The notes under the pieces: generated by a model | Database searches by the model: none | The model's input: the letters and a program-made list of their open reading frames with translations, nothing else | What the model was told of the DNA's origin: nothing | Made by a program: the position numbers and the translations under genes | Part shown: positions 15,979 through 24,563 of the stretch, piece by piece | Position numbering within the stretch: position 1 is the first letter of the stretch | How the letters are laid out: every line of letters starts with the position of its first letter | Source: Microbacterium sp. Root180 | Lineage (GTDB): Bacteria; Actinomycetota; Actinomycetes; Actinomycetales; Microbacteriaceae | DNA: 64,000 bases | NCBI RefSeq assembly: GCF_001428485.1 | Contig: NZ_LMHS01000001.1 | Span: 434,404-498,403, forward strand | Direction of reading: 5' to 3'

Positions 15979-15992
15979 AACGATATATCGTT
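15979..15992. promoter_or_regulatory. Perfect palindrome upstream of padR gene (16037)
   Basis: AACGATATATCGTT is a perfect 14-bp palindrome 44 bp before the PadR start codon, with a second partial CGGCATATCGGTG element downstream. It resembles the AT-core operators of PadR proteins and is the likely autoregulatory site. Confidence 0.6.
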
Positions 15993-16036
15993 GAGTATCG
16001 CCGGCATATCGGTGAGGTCATCTCAGGGAGGTCGTC

Positions 16037-16612
16037 ATGAGCGATTCGTTCACAGGAGAGTGGTTCGGTCCGCGTGACCGCGGGCAGGATCAGGGTCGCC
16101 CCGGAGGCGGAGGTCTGTGGGAGGCGATGGACCAGCTGCGCGACATGTTCGAGCAGAAGGTCATGAGCCCTCGGGTGGGCCGCGGCGACGTCCGCGCGTC
16201 GATCCTCGCGGTGCTGGCCGACCGGCCGATGCACGGCTACCAGATCATCTACGAGATCGAGGCGCGCAGCGGCGGCACGTGGAAGCCCAGCCCCGGCTCG
16301 GTCTACCCGACCCTCCAGCTGCTCGCCGACGAGGGCCTCATCACGGCCGAGGAGGCCGGGGGCAAGAAGACCTACTCGCTCACCGAAGCCGGTCGCGCCG
16401 AAGCCGCCGCGAGTGAGGATCGGTCGGCTCCCTGGGAGTCGGCAGGCCGGAAGGATGCCGCGCGCGCGACCGTGCTCCCGAAGGCCGGCGCGAAGCTCGC
16501 CCAGGCCGCGGCGCAGGTCGCCACGAGCGGTTCGCCCGAGCAGGTGCAGCAGGCGGTCGAGGTGCTCGACGAGGCGCGGCGTAAGCTCTACTCGATCCTC
16601 GCCCAGGACTGA
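16037..16612 (+). CDS. PadR-family regulator with long N-terminal extension
   Basis: A 191-aa regulator. The first 50 residues are hydrophilic and Gly/Asp-rich (FTGEWFGPRDRGQDQGRPGGGG). The PadR domain follows (ASILAVLADRPMHGYQIIYEIEARSGGTWKPSPGSVYPTLQLLADEGLI, about residues 55-103), with wing AGGKKTYSLTEAG. The C-terminal region has no Vir-type dimer arm but an Ala-rich helix. GGGAGGTCGTC gives a strong ribosome site. The ABC1 kinase gene starts 54 bp downstream and may be cotranscribed. Confidence 0.9.
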   Translation: MSDSFTGEWFGPRDRGQDQGRPGGGGLWEAMDQLRDMFEQKVMSPRVGRGDVRASILAVLADRPMHGYQIIYEIEARSGGTWKPSPGSVYPTLQLLADEGLITAEEAGGKKTYSLTEAGRAEAAASEDRSAPWESAGRKDAARATVLPKAGAKLAQAAAQVATSGSPEQVQQAVEVLDEARRKLYSILAQD

Positions 16613-16666
16613 CCCCGGATGCCGCCGGAACGTCGGCCCGCTGCTGTCCCGAATCAGGGAGTCTCG

Positions 16667-18343
16667 ATGGCCGACGCCGGGAGTTCGCGCGCCCGCTACC
16701 GCCGGATACTGCGCTTCGCCGCCCGCTACATGGTGCAGGCGTGGTGGTACGAGCTCTTCCTGCCGCGCATCGGGCTCGGCCGCTTCGCCGCACGCGGTCG
16801 CGCCGCGCGGCTGACGAGGCTCGCGCGCCGATTCCATGCGCTGGCCGTGTCACTGGGCGGCCTCATGATCAAGGTCGGGCAGTTCATGTCGTCACGTCTC
16901 GACGTGCTCCCGCCCGAGATCACGAAGGAGCTCGAAGGGCTGCAGGACGAAGTGCCGGCCGTCGCCTTCGACGCGATCCGTCGGCTCGCCGAGGCAGAGC
17001 TCGGGGTGCCGCTCGAGGTCGCCTACGAGTGGGTCGACCCGGTTCCCGTGGCCGCGGCATCCCTCGGGCAGGCGCACCGCGCGAGGCTCGTGCCGGCCGA
17101 CGCCGCCGACACCGGGTTCGCCGATGTCGTGGTGAAGGTGCAGCGCCCAGGGATCGAGCAGATCGTCGAGGTGGACCTCGCGGCCCTGCGGCGGGTGGCC
17201 CAATGGCTCAGCCGCGTGCGGATCGTGCGCGATCACGTCGACCTGCCCGTGCTGATCGAGGAGTTCGCTCACACCAGCGAGGAGGAGATCGACTACCTCC
17301 ACGAGGCGCGCAACGCGGTGCGCTTCGCTGAGAATTTCGTCGGCGACCCGCGCGTCGACGCGCCGGAGATCGCGTGGGAGCGCAGCACGAAGCGGGTGCT
17401 CACGCTCGCCGACGTCACCGCGATCAAGATCAACGACGTTGACGGTCTGCGCGCCGCGGGCATCGAGCCCGCCGACGTCGCGGCCGAGTTCGCGACCGTG
17501 ATGTTCGACCAGCTCTTCCGCGACGGGTACTTCCACGCCGACCCCCATCCGGGCAACATCTTCGTCACGCCGACTCCGGGCGGCGAGCGGCCGTGGCACC
17601 TCACATTCATCGACTTCGGCATGATGGGCGAGGTCCCCGACCGGCTTCGCCGCGATCTGCAGCAGGTCATGATCGCCGTCGCCTCGCGCAACGGCACACA
17701 GCTGGTGAGCAGCATCCGCGATGTCGGCGTGCTGCTGCCGTCGGCTGACACCGCCGAGCTCGAGCGGGCGATGACCGCGCTGTTCGCCCGCTTCGGCGGG
17801 ATGGGATTCGCCGAGCTGCAGAAGGTCGATCCTCGTGAGTTCGAGGCTTTCGCACGGGAGTTCGGCGACGTCATCCGGTCGCTGCCCTTCCAGCTGCCCG
17901 AGAACTTCCTGCTGATCGTGCGTGCGGTGTCCCTCACCTCCGGCATGTGCTCATCGCTCGAATCCGACTTCAACATGTGGGACGCGGTCGAGCCGTACGC
18001 CGCGCAGCTCATCCGGGACGAGGGTGGCAACGTCGTGCAGGCGTTCGCGAAGGAGGCCGTCTCGATCGCGGGCATCGCCGCGCGGCTGCCGCGCCGTGTC
18101 GACGACATCGTGACCCGTGCCGAGGAGGGCCGGCTGGCGGTCGAGTCGCCGCGCGTCGAGCAGCGCATGAAGTCCCTCGAGCGCGTCGTGCGCCGCGCCG
18201 TGTCGGCCGTGCTGTTCGCCGGACTCTTCATCGGCGGCGCCGTGCTGCGCGCCGATGAGGCGGTCTTCGGCACGGTGCTGATGGCGGTGTCGGTGATCCC
18301 GCTGCTGCACGCCGTGTTCGCGGGGGCAGGCCGCCGCGGCTGA
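16667..18343 (+). CDS. ABC1/UbiB/AarF-family atypical kinase
   Basis: A 558-aa UbiB-type protein kinase-like ATPase linked in other organisms to quinone or lipid metabolism at the membrane. The KxGQ motif is GGLMIKVGQFMSSRLDVLPPE (near residue 68), and the Ala-rich nucleotide loop is PVAAASLGQAHRARL. The metal-binding/catalytic pair is GYFHADPHPGNIF and FIDFGMMGEV. Two hydrophobic segments at the C-terminus (AVSAVLFAGLFIGGAVL and GTVLMAVSVIPLLHAVF) anchor it in the membrane. The ATG at 16667 has AGGGAG 6 nt before it. It follows a padR gene. Confidence 0.93.
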   Translation: MADAGSSRARYRRILRFAARYMVQAWWYELFLPRIGLGRFAARGRAARLTRLARRFHALAVSLGGLMIKVGQFMSSRLDVLPPEITKELEGLQDEVPAVAFDAIRRLAEAELGVPLEVAYEWVDPVPVAAASLGQAHRARLVPADAADTGFADVVVKVQRPGIEQIVEVDLAALRRVAQWLSRVRIVRDHVDLPVLIEEFAHTSEEEIDYLHEARNAVRFAENFVGDPRVDAPEIAWERSTKRVLTLADVTAIKINDVDGLRAAGIEPADVAAEFATVMFDQLFRDGYFHADPHPGNIFVTPTPGGERPWHLTFIDFGMMGEVPDRLRRDLQQVMIAVASRNGTQLVSSIRDVGVLLPSADTAELERAMTALFARFGGMGFAELQKVDPREFEAFAREFGDVIRSLPFQLPENFLLIVRAVSLTSGMCSSLESDFNMWDAVEPYAAQLIRDEGGNVVQAFAKEAVSIAGIAARLPRRVDDIVTRAEEGRLAVESPRVEQRMKSLERVVRRAVSAVLFAGLFIGGAVLRADEAVFGTVLMAVSVIPLLHAVFAGAGRRG

Positions 18344-18370
18344 GCCGGGTCATCGCTGCGAGTCGCGCCG

Positions 18371-18469
18371 GGCGCATAACTCCTGCACTTCTGCGGGCAT
18401 GAGCGCGCGAGCCGCAGGAGGGCGGGGAGTCGTGCGCGAAGCGGGTGATTTCTGCAGGAGTTATGCGCC
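18371..18469. repeat. Long inverted repeat (17-bp perfect arms)
   Basis: GGCGCATAACTCCTGCA (18371-18387) is repeated exactly as TGCAGGAGTTATGCGCC (18453-18469), with 65 bp between. It fills most of the gap between the ABC1 kinase and the quinone reductase gene. The intervening DNA contains CCGCAGGAGGGCG, related to the unit repeated at 6321-6372. It may be a small palindromic intergenic element, a terminator or an RNA stem. Confidence 0.7.
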
Positions 18470-18500
18470 GCCGGTGGCCCGCAGTCCCTAGGGTGTGGGT

Positions 18501-19460
18501 GTGCGAGCGGTCGTGTACGAGAGGTATGGCGGGCCTGAGGTGCTCGAGGTGCGCGACGTCCCGGTGCCGTCGCCGCGACCCGGCGAGGTGCTCGTCGAGG
18601 TGGTCGCGGTGTCGATCAACCTGTCGGACTGGGAGGCGCTGCGGGGCTCGCCCGCCTACGCGCGATTCGGAGGGCTGCGGCGGCCGGCGCATCCGATTCT
18701 CGGAACGGATGTCGCGGGCCGGGTGACCGCGGTGGGCGACGGCGTGACGCACTTCGCCGTGGGTGACGAGGTGTACGGCGACAACCTTCCCCGCTATGGG
18801 GGGTTCGCCGAGTATGTCGCCGTCCCCGAGTCCGCGATCGTGCACAAGCCCGCGGCGCTCACGTTCGCCGAGGCATCCGCCATTCCCCAGTCCGGCGCGA
18901 TCGCCTCCCAAGCGGTGGCTCTCGCCGCGCCGGGCACGCGGATGCTGCTCAACGGCGCCGGGGGAGGTGCGGGCGCCCTCGCGATCCCGTTGGCCGTGGC
19001 CAAGGGAGTGCACGTGACCGCCGTCGACAACGCGGGCAAGCTGGACTTCCTGCGCGAGCTCGGCGCCGAGCACGTGATCGACTACCGTCGCACCGACTTC
19101 ACGCGGACCGGACCCTACGACCTCATCGTGGATCTCGTCGCGCATCGCTCCGTGTTCGCCTATCGTCGCGCGCTCGCACGCGGTGGCAAGTGCGTGATCG
19201 TGGGCGGAACCGCCCGCACGCTGCTGCGCATGGTCACGGTCGGACCGCTGCTGGGCATGCTCACCGGCGCGCACCTGGGCGTGCTGTTGGTGCGACAGGG
19301 GCCGGGCGGGTTCGCGAGCATCGCCGACCTGTGCGAGAGCGGTGGAGCCTCGGTGCGCATCGACCGGGTGTTCCCCCTCGATGAGGTCCCGGCCGCGCTC
19401 GCCTGGCATGGCGAGGGACGGGCGCGGGGAAAGGTCGTCGTCGCGGTCCGAGAGTCCTGA
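18501..19460 (+). CDS. Zinc-free quinone oxidoreductase (MDR family)
   Basis: Cytosolic NAD(P)H-dependent quinone or enone reductase of the medium-chain dehydrogenase family, 319 aa. The GroES-like half runs to about residue 120 (PRPGEVLVEVVAVSINLSDWE, HPILGTDVAGRVTAVG). The Rossmann half has NGAGGGAGALAIPLAVAKG and an ADP-binding VTAVDNAGKLDFLRELGAEHVIDY. No zinc-binding Cys cluster is present, which fits the quinone-reductase branch. Of two nearby GTGs (18495 and 18501), the second is chosen: TAGGGT ends 6 nt before it, and it gives the usual MRAVVYERYG start. Confidence 0.9.
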   Translation: MRAVVYERYGGPEVLEVRDVPVPSPRPGEVLVEVVAVSINLSDWEALRGSPAYARFGGLRRPAHPILGTDVAGRVTAVGDGVTHFAVGDEVYGDNLPRYGGFAEYVAVPESAIVHKPAALTFAEASAIPQSGAIASQAVALAAPGTRMLLNGAGGGAGALAIPLAVAKGVHVTAVDNAGKLDFLRELGAEHVIDYRRTDFTRTGPYDLIVDLVAHRSVFAYRRALARGGKCVIVGGTARTLLRMVTVGPLLGMLTGAHLGVLLVRQGPGGFASIADLCESGGASVRIDRVFPLDEVPAALAWHGEGRARGKVVVAVRES

Positions 19461-19480
19461 GGACCCGGCGCAGGAACGGC

Positions 19481-19512
19481 GGATGCCGCGCCCCGGCAGG
19501 GACGCGGCATCC
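19481..19512. terminator. Hairpin terminator between quinone reductase and msrA
   Basis: GGATGCCGCG (19481-19490) pairs perfectly with CGCGGCATCC (19503-19512) over a 12-nt loop. It lies between convergent genes and should serve both. Confidence 0.7.
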
Positions 19513-19523
19513 GGATCCTTCGT

Positions 19524-20078
19524 CTACGCCGTGGCGTCGGCGCGCTTGGGCAGCACCCAGCCGGCGCGCGGGAAGTGGCAGGTGTACCCGTTCGGGATGC
19601 GGATCAGGTAGTCCTGGTGCTCGGGCTCGGCCTCCCAGAACGCGCCCTCCGCCTCGATCGTGGTGACGGCCTTGCCCGGCCACAGGCCGGAGGCGTCCAC
19701 ATCGGCGATGGTGTCGCGGGCGACCGCCTCCTGCTCGGGGGACAGGGGGAAGATGGCCGAGCGATAGCTCGAGCCGATGTCGTTGCCCTGACGGTCCTTG
19801 GTGGAGGGGTCGTGGATCTGGAAGAAGAACGCCAGGATGTCGCGGTACGTCGTCTGCGTGGGGTCGAAGACGATCTCCACCGCCTCGGCGTGCCCGGGAT
19901 GCTTGCGGTAGGTGGCGTGGGCGTTCTCGCCGCCGGTGTAGCCGACCCGCGTGCCGAGCACGCCGGGCTGGCGGCGGATGAGATCCTCCATGCCCCAGAA
20001 GCATCCGCCGGCGAGGACCGCCGTCTCGGTGCCGGGGGTGCGGGTGATCTCGCCGGTGTCGAAGGGACCGCTGGTCAT
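19524..20078 (-). CDS. msrA: Peptide-methionine (S)-S-oxide reductase MsrA
   Basis: Repairs the S-epimer of methionine sulfoxide in proteins and free methionine. The 184-aa protein has the active site [10 protein letters not shown] (catalytic Cys near residue 26), [31 protein letters not shown] and [27 protein letters not shown], all diagnostic. The ATG at 20078 overlaps the msrB stop (ATGA), showing translational coupling with MsrB, which repairs the opposite epimer. No N-terminal signal is present, so it is cytosolic. Confidence 0.96.
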   Translation of the reverse strand: MTSGPFDTGEITRTPGTETAVLAGGCFWGMEDLIRRQPGVLGTRVGYTGGENAHATYRKHPGHAEAVEIVFDPTQTTYRDILAFFFQIHDPSTKDRQGNDIGSSYRSAIFPLSPEQEAVARDTIADVDASGLWPGKAVTTIEAEGAFWEAEPEHQDYLIRIPNGYTCHFPRAGWVLPKRADATA

Positions 20079-20545
20079 GATGCGTGCTCCTGGTTCTCGG
20101 TGGGGAAGAGGTCTCGGTAGGCGCCGTAGCCCTCGGTCTCGAGTGACGAGGCGGGGACGAAGCGCAGTGCGGCCGAGTTCATGCAGTATCTCAGGCCTCC
20201 GGCATCCCGGGGGCCGTCGGGGAAGACATGGCCGAGGTGGCTGTCGGCTCCCGACGAGCGCACCTCCGTGCGCGACATCCAGAGGGCGCGGTCCGTCTTC
20301 GTGGTGACGGCAGCGGCGTCGATGGGCCGCGTGAAGCTCGGCCACCCGGTGCCGCTGTCGTACTTGTCGACGGACGAGAACAGGGGCTGGCCCGAGACCA
20401 CGTCGACGTAGATGCCCGGCTCGTGGTTGTCCCAGTACGGGTTGCGGAACGGCGGCTCGGTGCCGTCGTCCTGCGTGACGCGGTACTGCGTATCGGTGAG
20501 GCGGCTGAGCGCCTCGGGGGTACTGCGGTAGTCGTTCGGATTCAC
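20075..20545 (-). CDS. msrB: Peptide-methionine (R)-S-oxide reductase MsrB, lacking the zinc cysteines
   Basis: Reduces methionine-R-sulfoxide. The 156-aa protein has [24 protein letters not shown] and the catalytic [11 protein letters not shown]. Both structural CxxC pairs found in zinc-binding MsrB are missing: the first position reads DVVS and the second SSGAD. The GTG at 20545 is preferred because AGGAGG lies 5 nt upstream; the longer frame to 20584 is possible. It is the first gene of an msrB-msrA operon. Confidence 0.94.
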   Translation of the reverse strand: MNPNDYRSTPEALSRLTDTQYRVTQDDGTEPPFRNPYWDNHEPGIYVDVVSGQPLFSSVDKYDSGTGWPSFTRPIDAAAVTTKTDRALWMSRTEVRSSGADSHLGHVFPDGPRDAGGLRYCMNSAALRFVPASSLETEGYGAYRDLFPTENQEHAS

Positions 20546-20742
20546 GGGTTCCTCCTCGGGCGACGTCGCTGGCTGCGCCGTCACAGGGAGAGAACGGATG
20601 CCGCGTCCTTTTTGGTCCCGTGAACCTGGGAGCCGGCTTCGAATCCGGGAAGGCGTATACCGAGTCCGGCCGCGGTGTCAAGGGGCGGCGCTGGCGCACC
20701 CTTGCGACATAGCCTGGCGGAGCAGTGATGCGCGGTGCGGTC

Positions 20743-20817
20743 GAGGATCGGTGTTCGGGTCCGATCCTCCTGCAGTCGCGCGATGGCCCCGGCGGGTGGG
20801 CACCCGCCCGGGGCCAT
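20743..20817 (+). ncRNA. Two consecutive strong hairpins; possible small RNA or leader
   Basis: In the 323-bp gap 20546-20868 there are two stems: GAGGATCGG (20743-20751) with CCGATCCTC (20761-20769), and ATGGCCCCGGCGGGTG (20783-20798) with CACCCGCCCGGGGCCAT (20801-20817, one bulge). They lie between divergent genes, so neither is needed as a terminator for a flanking gene. A short RNA or structured 5' region is a reasonable reading. No known RNA family is recognised. Confidence 0.35.
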
Positions 20818-20868
20818 CCCTGCGTCCGTGACGCGGAGCATATCCCGGCAGCGGGCTACGCTGGCCGC

Positions 20869-21213
20869 GTGCACCGCATCTACGGCATCCCGTTCGCCTC
20901 CGTCTACCCGCTCTACATCACGAAGGTGGAGAAGAAGGGGCGCACGACGGCCGAACTCGACGAGGTCATCGAGTGGCTGACGGGCTTCGACGACGCGCAG
21001 CTGCGAGCTCACCTCGAGGACAGCACGACGTTTCAAGACTTCTTCGACGACGCCCACCTCCATCCGAACGCGTCGCAGATCACCGGGGTGATCTGCGGCA
21101 TGCGCGTCGAGGAGATCGAGGACCCGCTCATGCAGAAGATCCGCTACCTCGACAAGCTCGTGGACGAACTGGCCAAGGGTCGGGCGATGGAGAAGATCCT
21201 CCGCGGGAGCTGA
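20869..21213 (+). CDS. DUF2200 family protein
   Basis: A 114-aa conserved protein of unknown function from the GTG at 20869. Family landmarks are [26 protein letters not shown] (residues 1-26), the acidic helix [13 protein letters not shown] and the stretch [52 protein letters not shown]2200 proteins occur widely as small cytosolic proteins, sometimes annotated as YdhG-like or as stress associated. TACGCT 6-11 nt before the start suggests leaderless expression. Confidence 0.85.
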   Translation: MHRIYGIPFASVYPLYITKVEKKGRTTAELDEVIEWLTGFDDAQLRAHLEDSTTFQDFFDDAHLHPNASQITGVICGMRVEEIEDPLMQKIRYLDKLVDELAKGRAMEKILRGS

Positions 21214-21302
21214 GGGGCGGCATCCGCTCGCCGTTCGAGCGGGCGCGCCTGATACGTTCGGGAACGCCGACCGCGCCTGCGGTCGCGAGGCGAGGGGAAG
21301 AC

Positions 21303-21857
21303 GTGGCGGAGCGCAGGAGCTGGGTGCTGGTCGACGGCGAGAACATCGACGCGACTCTCGGCGGATCGATCCTCGGACGACGGCCGCAGCCCGAGGAACG
21401 GCCGCGATGGGATCGACTGCTGACCTTCATCGCCGAGCGGTGGGACCAGCCGTCGCAGGGACTGTTCTTCCTCAACGCGAGCTCGCACCTTCCGATGTCG
21501 TTCGTGCAGGCGCTGCTCGCGCTCGGCTACCAGCCGGTGCCGCTGTCGGGGGCCGCCGATGAGAAGGTCGTCGACATCGCGATCCAGCGCACTCTGCGCG
21601 CACTCGCCGATCGCGAGGACGATGTCGCTCTCGTCAGCCACGATCGCGACTTCGTCGAGGATCTCGCGAATCTCTCGGGGGAGGGTCGGCGAGTGGGCGT
21701 GATCGGTTTCGCCGAGTTCCGCAGCTCGGAGCTCTCGGCCATCCCCGGCATCGAACTCTTCGACATCGAGTACGACGCCGAGGCCTTCGACGCGCCGCTG
21801 CCGCGCGTGCGCGTGATTCCGATCGACGAGTTCGACCCGGCCGCCTTCCTGCGCTGA
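21303..21857 (+). CDS. NYN-domain (PIN-like) ribonuclease family protein
   Basis: A 184-aa protein of the NYN group of predicted RNases with a PIN-like metal-dependent active site. VLVDGENIDATLGGS (residues 8-22) holds the first acidic residues, EKVVDIAIQRTLRALAD the central Asp, and DDVALVSHDRDFVEDLA the D-x-D-F pair. The C-terminal RVRVIPIDEFDPAAFLR is also typical of the LabA-like type. The GTG at 21303 is the natural start. RNA target unknown; stand-alone gene. Confidence 0.85.
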   Translation: MAERRSWVLVDGENIDATLGGSILGRRPQPEERPRWDRLLTFIAERWDQPSQGLFFLNASSHLPMSFVQALLALGYQPVPLSGAADEKVVDIAIQRTLRALADREDDVALVSHDRDFVEDLANLSGEGRRVGVIGFAEFRSSELSAIPGIELFDIEYDAEAFDAPLPRVRVIPIDEFDPAAFLR

Positions 21858-21945
21858 GATCCACCGACCGCATCATTCGCATCTATCGACCACTTTCGCC
21901 ACTCTCTGAACTCGGAATGTCGTAGGTATGTTCTAACCTCAAGGC

Positions 21946-23319
21946 ATGACATTCCTCCTCGACGAGCCGGATTTCGAGTCCGGCAGCGCGCCGGGGTGGG
22001 CGGCGCCGGTGCCAGACGACGTCGAACTCGTGACCGAAGTCTCGAGAATGATGTCGGTGTTCGCGGCGGAGCGGTTCGATCGAATCGAGAGGCTCCGGTC
22101 CAACGCGGTTGAGAACGCAGGCCGCTATGGCAGGGGTGCCGCGGAGGTCGTGGAGAGGTCGGTGCGGTTGGAGCTCGCGGCGGCGCTCGGGATGACCGAG
22201 AGTGCGGCCGGCATGCTGATGGCGCAGGCGGAAGCGCTCGTGCGTCGATTCCCCGATGCTTTGGCATCGCTAGGGAGCGCACGTATGACCGAGCGCCACG
22301 CACAGGTGCTGGTGGAGTTGCTGGATGCCGCGCGCGTCGAGGTGCGGGAACGGCTCAGTGCGCGGGCGGTCGCGTTGGCCGAAGAGTTGCCGGTCGGCTC
22401 GTTCCGACGGGCGTTGCGCCGGCTCGTCGAGACCGAGGATTCCGCGACCCTGACCGAGCGCCACGCTCATGCGCTCACGTTGCGGCGGGTGCTGATCGAG
22501 CCCGCAACGGACGGCATGGCGTGGTTGCATGCTCTGCTGCCCGCAGTCGAAGCACATGCGATACATGGCCGGCTCACCGCGATGGGCAAGGCGATCACCG
22601 GACGGAACGCCGGCGTGCGGGACAAGACCGCAGGCACGGGCGGCAGCGACGCGGGCGCTGGCGACCCCGGATTCTCCGAGGACAGTCGGACGCTGGATCA
22701 GGTGCGTGTCGACATCCTCGGCGACCTGCTCATCGACGGCGACACCACGACGCTGACCCCCGAAGCCCGCGGCATCCGGTCCACCGTCTCGGTCACCGTT
22801 CCGGCCCTGGCCCTCCTCGCCGGCGACGATACCGACCGGCACGCGCGCGGGCTCGCCCCCGCCACCGTGGAAGGCATCGGGCCGATCCCGCTGGCCGATG
22901 CCAAGGTCCTCTGCGGTGGCGACCCGTCCTGGACGCGAGTTCTCACCCACCCCGAGACGGGGATGGTGCTCTCCGTCGGCCGCACCCAGTACCGGCCGCC
23001 CCCGCAACTGCGCAGACTCATCGCCTGGCGCTCCGAACGGTGCATGGCACCCGGCTGCGGAGTTCCCGCGTCGAGATGTCAGATCGATCACAACATCGCT
23101 TGGGAACACGGCGGGCACACGGCCCTGAACAACCACGCTCCGCTGTGCACCGGGCACCACACCGTCAAGCACCACGGCGGCTGGAATATCCAACACCTCG
23201 ACGGCGGCGCGCTCCTGTGGACCTCGCCGACCGGACGGGAGTACCTCGTCAAACCCGAGAGACACGTCCCCGTCTTCCGGCCATCCGCTCCCTCAGACGG
23301 ACGAGACGCCCCCTTCTGA
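21946..23319 (+). CDS. DUF222/HNH endonuclease family protein (13E12-type)
   Basis: A 457-aa protein of the abundant actinobacterial DUF222-HNH group related to the mycobacterial 13E12 repeat family. DUF222 spans roughly residues 30-330. The C-terminal HNH module has metal-site Cys and His residues in CMAPGCGVPASRCQIDHNIAW and CTGHHTVKHHGGW (about residues 367-410), so the nuclease site is intact. The biological role is unproven; copies are often multiple and thought mobile-associated. GTTCTAACCT 7-16 nt before the ATG looks like a leaderless -10. Confidence 0.88.
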   Translation: MTFLLDEPDFESGSAPGWAAPVPDDVELVTEVSRMMSVFAAERFDRIERLRSNAVENAGRYGRGAAEVVERSVRLELAAALGMTESAAGMLMAQAEALVRRFPDALASLGSARMTERHAQVLVELLDAARVEVRERLSARAVALAEELPVGSFRRALRRLVETEDSATLTERHAHALTLRRVLIEPATDGMAWLHALLPAVEAHAIHGRLTAMGKAITGRNAGVRDKTAGTGGSDAGAGDPGFSEDSRTLDQVRVDILGDLLIDGDTTTLTPEARGIRSTVSVTVPALALLAGDDTDRHARGLAPATVEGIGPIPLADAKVLCGGDPSWTRVLTHPETGMVLSVGRTQYRPPPQLRRLIAWRSERCMAPGCGVPASRCQIDHNIAWEHGGHTALNNHAPLCTGHHTVKHHGGWNIQHLDGGALLWTSPTGREYLVKPERHVPVFRPSAPSDGRDAPF

Positions 23320-23417
23320 ACAGAGCCGGACTCCCGGAGAGCGAAGAGCGGGTGGGGGCCACTTCGGGCATCGTGTCCGCCCGATCTTGACCAGCCTCGC
23401 CGAGCGTCCCCGGTGGA

Positions 23418-24374
23418 TCAGTACCAGCCGACGGACTGCGAGTGCGACCATGCGCCGCACGGCGAGCCGTAGCGACCGGCGATGTAGCCGAAGCCCCAGC
23501 GGATCTGCGTCGCGGCGTTGCTCTGCCAGTCGGCTCCGGCGCTCCCCATCTTGCTGCCGGGGAGGGCCTGCGGGATGCCGTAGGCGCCGCTAGAGGCGTT
23601 GTAGGCGCGGTAGTTCCAGCCCGACTCCTTGTTCCACAGCGAGACGAGGCACGAGAACTGGTCGCCACCCCAGCCGTAGCTGCCGAGCATGCTCTTCGCG
23701 ATCGCCTGGGCCTCGCCCGCGCTCGCGCCGCCGCCGACGGCGACCGGCGCAGGAGCGGAGCCACCGCCGGATGCCGAGGCAGCGGCCTCGGCGGCTGCGC
23801 GGGCAGCGGCCTCGCGCTTGGCCTTCGCCGCGGCCTCCCGCTTCGCCTTCGCCGCCTTCGCGGCGTCGAGGCTCTCACGCAGCTCGGCCACGCGGGCCTC
23901 GACCGTCGTGACGAGTGCGGTCACGTCGTCGATGAGGTCGGGGACGAGGGGAGCGGGAAGGTCGAGTCCGCCCGAGAGCCGCTCGGCGGCCGAACCGAGC
24001 TCGGCCGTGTCGACGGTGGTCTCGACCTCGCCGAGATCCAGGCCGGAGGCCTTCGTATCGGCGGTCACCTGCGCGGCGGCGTCGATCGCGGCGTCCGCGT
24101 CGTCCAGAGCCTGCGTCGCCTGGGTCGAGATCTCGTCCGTGCCGCCGGCGACGACGAGCGCGGTCGGCTCGGCGGGCATCGTGAACGATGCGAGGGCGAA
24201 GCCGCCGGTCGGGGCCGAGGCCTCGGCCGGCGAGACGGGCGGAACCGTGCTGACGGCGACGGCGGTGATCAGCCCGAACGCCAGTCCGGTCGTGAGGACG
24301 GTGGTGCGCCGACGGGTGCGACGGCGGGCGATTCGGGTGCGACGATCAAGGGCGATGGGTGAGCTGGAGCGCAT
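23418..24374 (-). CDS. Secreted lytic-transglycosylase-like protein
   Basis: A 318-aa exported protein. The N-terminus is very basic (about 30 residues with many Arg) and is followed by a hydrophobic signal segment (VLTTGLAFGLITAVAVSTV) and an Ala-rich cleavage region. Residues 70-185 are helical and acidic; residues about 187-225 are Ala/Lys-rich (AAKAKREAAAKAKREAAARAA). The C-terminal SLT/aggregation-promoting-factor domain has FSCLVSLWNKESGWNYRAYN (putative catalytic Glu), YGIPQALPGSKM and a C-terminal SQSVGWY. It probably cleaves or remodels peptidoglycan. The leader contains GTAACG direct repeats but no recognisable ydaO riboswitch. Confidence 0.88.
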   Translation of the reverse strand: MRSSSPIALDRRTRIARRRTRRRTTVLTTGLAFGLITAVAVSTVPPVSPAEASAPTGGFALASFTMPAEPTALVVAGGTDEISTQATQALDDADAAIDAAAQVTADTKASGLDLGEVETTVDTAELGSAAERLSGGLDLPAPLVPDLIDDVTALVTTVEARVAELRESLDAAKAAKAKREAAAKAKREAAARAAAEAAASASGGGSAPAPVAVGGGASAGEAQAIAKSMLGSYGWGGDQFSCLVSLWNKESGWNYRAYNASSGAYGIPQALPGSKMGSAGADWQSNAATQIRWGFGYIAGRYGSPCGAWSHSQSVGWY

Positions 24375-24563
24375 GAAGTAACCGAGTTCCGTATGGTGAA
24401 AGGCGCCGATCGGGCGGCGCACGCACCCGCGCGGCGGGCACAAGCCCCAGAGTCTGCCCACCTGTTCTGGACGGTTCCGGTGCGTTACCTGAGCGTTACA
24501 TGGGAGCGCGGCGGACGAAAAGTCCTGATCAAGAGGCTGCGGAGAGTGGCCGATCGGCCGGAA

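Noticed and set aside
21946..23319. Whole HNH/DUF222 gene as evidence of a mobile element
   Set aside because: The family is common and multicopy in Actinobacteria; no inverted repeats, integrase or target duplication flank it.
24375..24563. ydaO (cyclic di-AMP) riboswitch before the lytic transglycosylase gene
   Set aside because: Such riboswitches are common before actinobacterial wall hydrolases, but the conserved core blocks are absent here; only GTAACG direct repeats are seen.
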